From the NCBI GenBank assembly GCA_036732565.1, contig DAINCF010000472.1, positions 1-5,693 on the forward strand: 5,693 bases of DNA, read 5' to 3'. The number at the start of each line of letters is the position of its first letter. The first letter of the stretch is position 1. Below the pieces are notes generated by a model that had not been told where the DNA came from, did no database searches, and was given only the letters and a program-made list of their open reading frames with translations. The DNA is from JAIVJN01 sp036732565 (GTDB lineage: Bacteria; Acidobacteriota; Vicinamibacteria; Vicinamibacterales; UBA2999). Shown one piece after another: positions 4,353-5,693 of this stretch. The translations under genes and the position numbers were made by a program.

Positions 4353-5693
4353 GTCGAGCCTGACCCAGGACCTCCGCTACGCCCTTCGCACGCTGCTCCG
4401 CACGCCCGCCTTCACGATCGTCGTGGTGCTGACGCTCGGCCTGGGCATAGGCGCCAACACCGCCATTTTTTCGCTGATGGACCAGATGTTGTTGCGGCTG
4501 CTGCCCGTGAAGAACCCCGCGGAGCTCGTGCAGCTCGACGGCCCGGGGACCTTCCGCGGTCGAACGCAGGACGAGCGCACGTTCTCGTATCCGATGTACG
4601 CGGACCTGCGCGACCGCAATGAGGTGTTCACGGGTCTCGTCGCGCGCTTTGGGACCAGCGCGACGCTCACGTTTCGTGGACAGGCGGAGCGTGTGAACGC
4701 CGAGCTGGTCTCGGGCAACACGTTCGACGTGCTTGGCGTCTCCGCCATCGTTGGCCGGACGCTGACGGCGGATGACGATCGGACGCCGGGCGCCCACCCG
4801 GTCGCGATGGTGAGTTGGTCGTACTGGCAGCGACGCTTCGCCGGCGACCCGACGATCTTGAATCAAGTGGTCACCATCAACGCGACGCCCATGACCGTTG
4901 TCGGTATCGCACCGTCCGGCTTTGCCGGCGTCGTGAGCGTGCAGACGCCGGATGTCTTCGTCCCCTTGATGATGAAGGCCGAGCTCACGCCGACGTGGAA
5001 CGACCTCGACAATCGGCAGAGCCGATGGGTCCACATCGTCGGACGGGTGAAGCCGGGCATCACGGCGGCGACCGCGAAGCCCCAGGTGGATGTGGTCTAC
5101 CGCCAGATCAACGAGCACGAGATCGTCGCGGTGCCGGGATTCGCCGAGGCGTCGCAAGCCTTCAAGGATCGGTTCCGGGCCAAGCAGCTGGATCTCTACC
5201 CCGCCGGGCGTGGACTGTCGGATGTGCGCTCGATGGTCGCCTCGCCGTTGTACGTGCTGATGGCGATGGTCGGTCTGGTGCTGCTCATCGCGTGCGCCAA
5301 CGTCGCGAACTTGCTATTGACGCGAGCGACGGCGCGACAGAAGGAGATCGCGATTCGCCTCGCGCTCGGCGCCGGCCGACGACGGCTCGTGCAGCAGACG
5401 ATGATGGAAAGCGTGGTGCTGGCGCTGGCTGGTGGCGCCGCCGGCATGGTGATGTCGATCTGGCTCGGCGACCTGCTGATGAGCGTGCTGCCGTGGGACA
5501 ACGTCACCCGGTCCATCTCCACCGCGCCCGATCTCCGCGTCGCCGGGTTCACGGCGCTGCTCTCGCTCATCACGGCGGTGCTTTTCGGCATGGCGCCGGC
5601 GCTCCAGGGCTCCAAGCCCGAGCTCAATCGCACGCTGCGTGAGGAAGCCGGCTCACTCTCCGGCGGCCTGCACCACGCGCGCTTCCGCAAAAC
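4351..5693 (+). CDS. ADOP-type FtsX/MacB-like ABC transporter permease, 3' end missing
   Basis: This is an inner-membrane permease subunit of the MacB/FtsX superfamily. The 447 visible residues are the N-terminal half of what is normally about 800-890 residues. The start MSSLTQDLRYALRTLLRTPAF and the following GLGIGANTAIFSLMDQMLLR are hallmarks of the acidobacterial 'duplicated orphan permease' (ADOP) class. Residues 21-43 form the first membrane helix. Residues 50-285 form the MacB-like periplasmic core (VSWSYWQRRFAGDP, then VVGIAPSGFAGV). Residues 299-325 form a helix containing LLIACANVANLLLTRA, followed by the cytoplasmic coupling segment RQKEIAIRLALGAGRRRLV, and further helices at about 353-380 and 398-418. 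A second core-plus-FtsX repeat is expected beyond the window. Family members usually lack an adjacent ATPase gene, and none is visible here. They are thought to work in efflux or mechanotransmission, but the substrate is unknown. The start at 4351 is chosen from family similarity, as no ribosome site is seen. Confidence 0.94.
   Translation, partial: MSSLTQDLRYALRTLLRTPAFTIVVVLTLGLGIGANTAIFSLMDQMLLRLLPVKNPAELVQLDGPGTFRGRTQDERTFSYPMYADLRDRNEVFTGLVARFGTSATLTFRGQAERVNAELVSGNTFDVLGVSAIVGRTLTADDDRTPGAHPVAMVSWSYWQRRFAGDPTILNQVVTINATPMTVVGIAPSGFAGVVSVQTPDVFVPLMMKAELTPTWNDLDNRQSRWVHIVGRVKPGITAATAKPQVDVVYRQINEHEIVAVPGFAEASQAFKDRFRAKQLDLYPAGRGLSDVRSMVASPLYVLMAMVGLVLLIACANVANLLLTRATARQKEIAIRLALGAGRRRLVQQTMMESVVLALAGGAAGMVMSIWLGDLLMSVLPWDNVTRSISTAPDLRVAGFTALLSLITAVLFGMAPALQGSKPELNRTLREEAGSLSGGLHHARFRK

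Noticed and set aside
4165..5157. The minus-strand frame of the glycosyltransferase stays open for a further 330 codons up to 5157, as if encoding a 795-residue fusion protein.
   Set aside because: This part is exactly antisense to the well-recognised permease gene and its residues are low-complexity Arg/His/Asp-rich, as expected of a shadow frame in GC-rich DNA. No domain is visible before residue 1 of the 464-residue protein.

Overview
The window is GC-rich, densely coding DNA that reads as chromosome from an Acidobacteriota-like bacterium. The strongest clue is the gene running off the right edge, whose N-terminus and layout match the acidobacterial 'ADOP' class of orphan FtsX/MacB-type permeases. 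The phylum assignment is inferred from that family and from base composition; there is no rRNA or other marker gene in the window. There is no tRNA, rRNA, CRISPR array, insertion sequence or obvious phage gene.

Layout, left to right. (1) Positions 1-1040, plus strand: the 3' part of a PLP-dependent class I/II aminotransferase, with its beginning outside the window. (2) Positions 1037-1819, plus strand: an inositol-monophosphatase-superfamily enzyme that most resembles HisN-type histidinol-phosphatase. It appears to be translationally coupled to the aminotransferase, probably through a non-ATG start. (3) Positions 1791-2195, minus strand: a small uncharacterised protein with a twin-arginine-like N-terminus, overlapping the hisN-like gene tail to tail. 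(4) Positions 2196-2362: a divergent intergenic stretch unusually rich in small inverted repeats, with one tandem repeat. (5) Positions 2363-2773, plus strand: a small secreted lipoprotein of unknown function. (6) Positions 2770-4164, minus strand: a GT-B-type glycosyltransferase, overlapping the lipoprotein gene by 4 bases at the stops. (7) Positions 4165-4350: a divergent intergenic region with weak promoter-like signals. (8) Positions 4351-5693, plus strand: the first half of the ADOP-type permease, cut by the window edge.

Only the aminotransferase and the phosphatase look like an operon. A transamination followed by a phosphate-ester hydrolysis would fit the HisC-HisN steps of histidine synthesis, but the aminotransferase has no clear HisC hallmarks, so its substrate stays open. 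The other genes alternate in strand and look like independent transcription units: a Tat-like protein, a lipoprotein, a glycosyltransferase and a membrane permease, all plausibly linked to the cell envelope but with no evident shared pathway.

I do not see a convincing novel defence, mobile or regulatory system. The points most worth a second look are the probable CTG start of the hisN-like gene, the nested inverted repeats at 2282-2325 next to a possible leaderless promoter, and the two small uncharacterised exported proteins.
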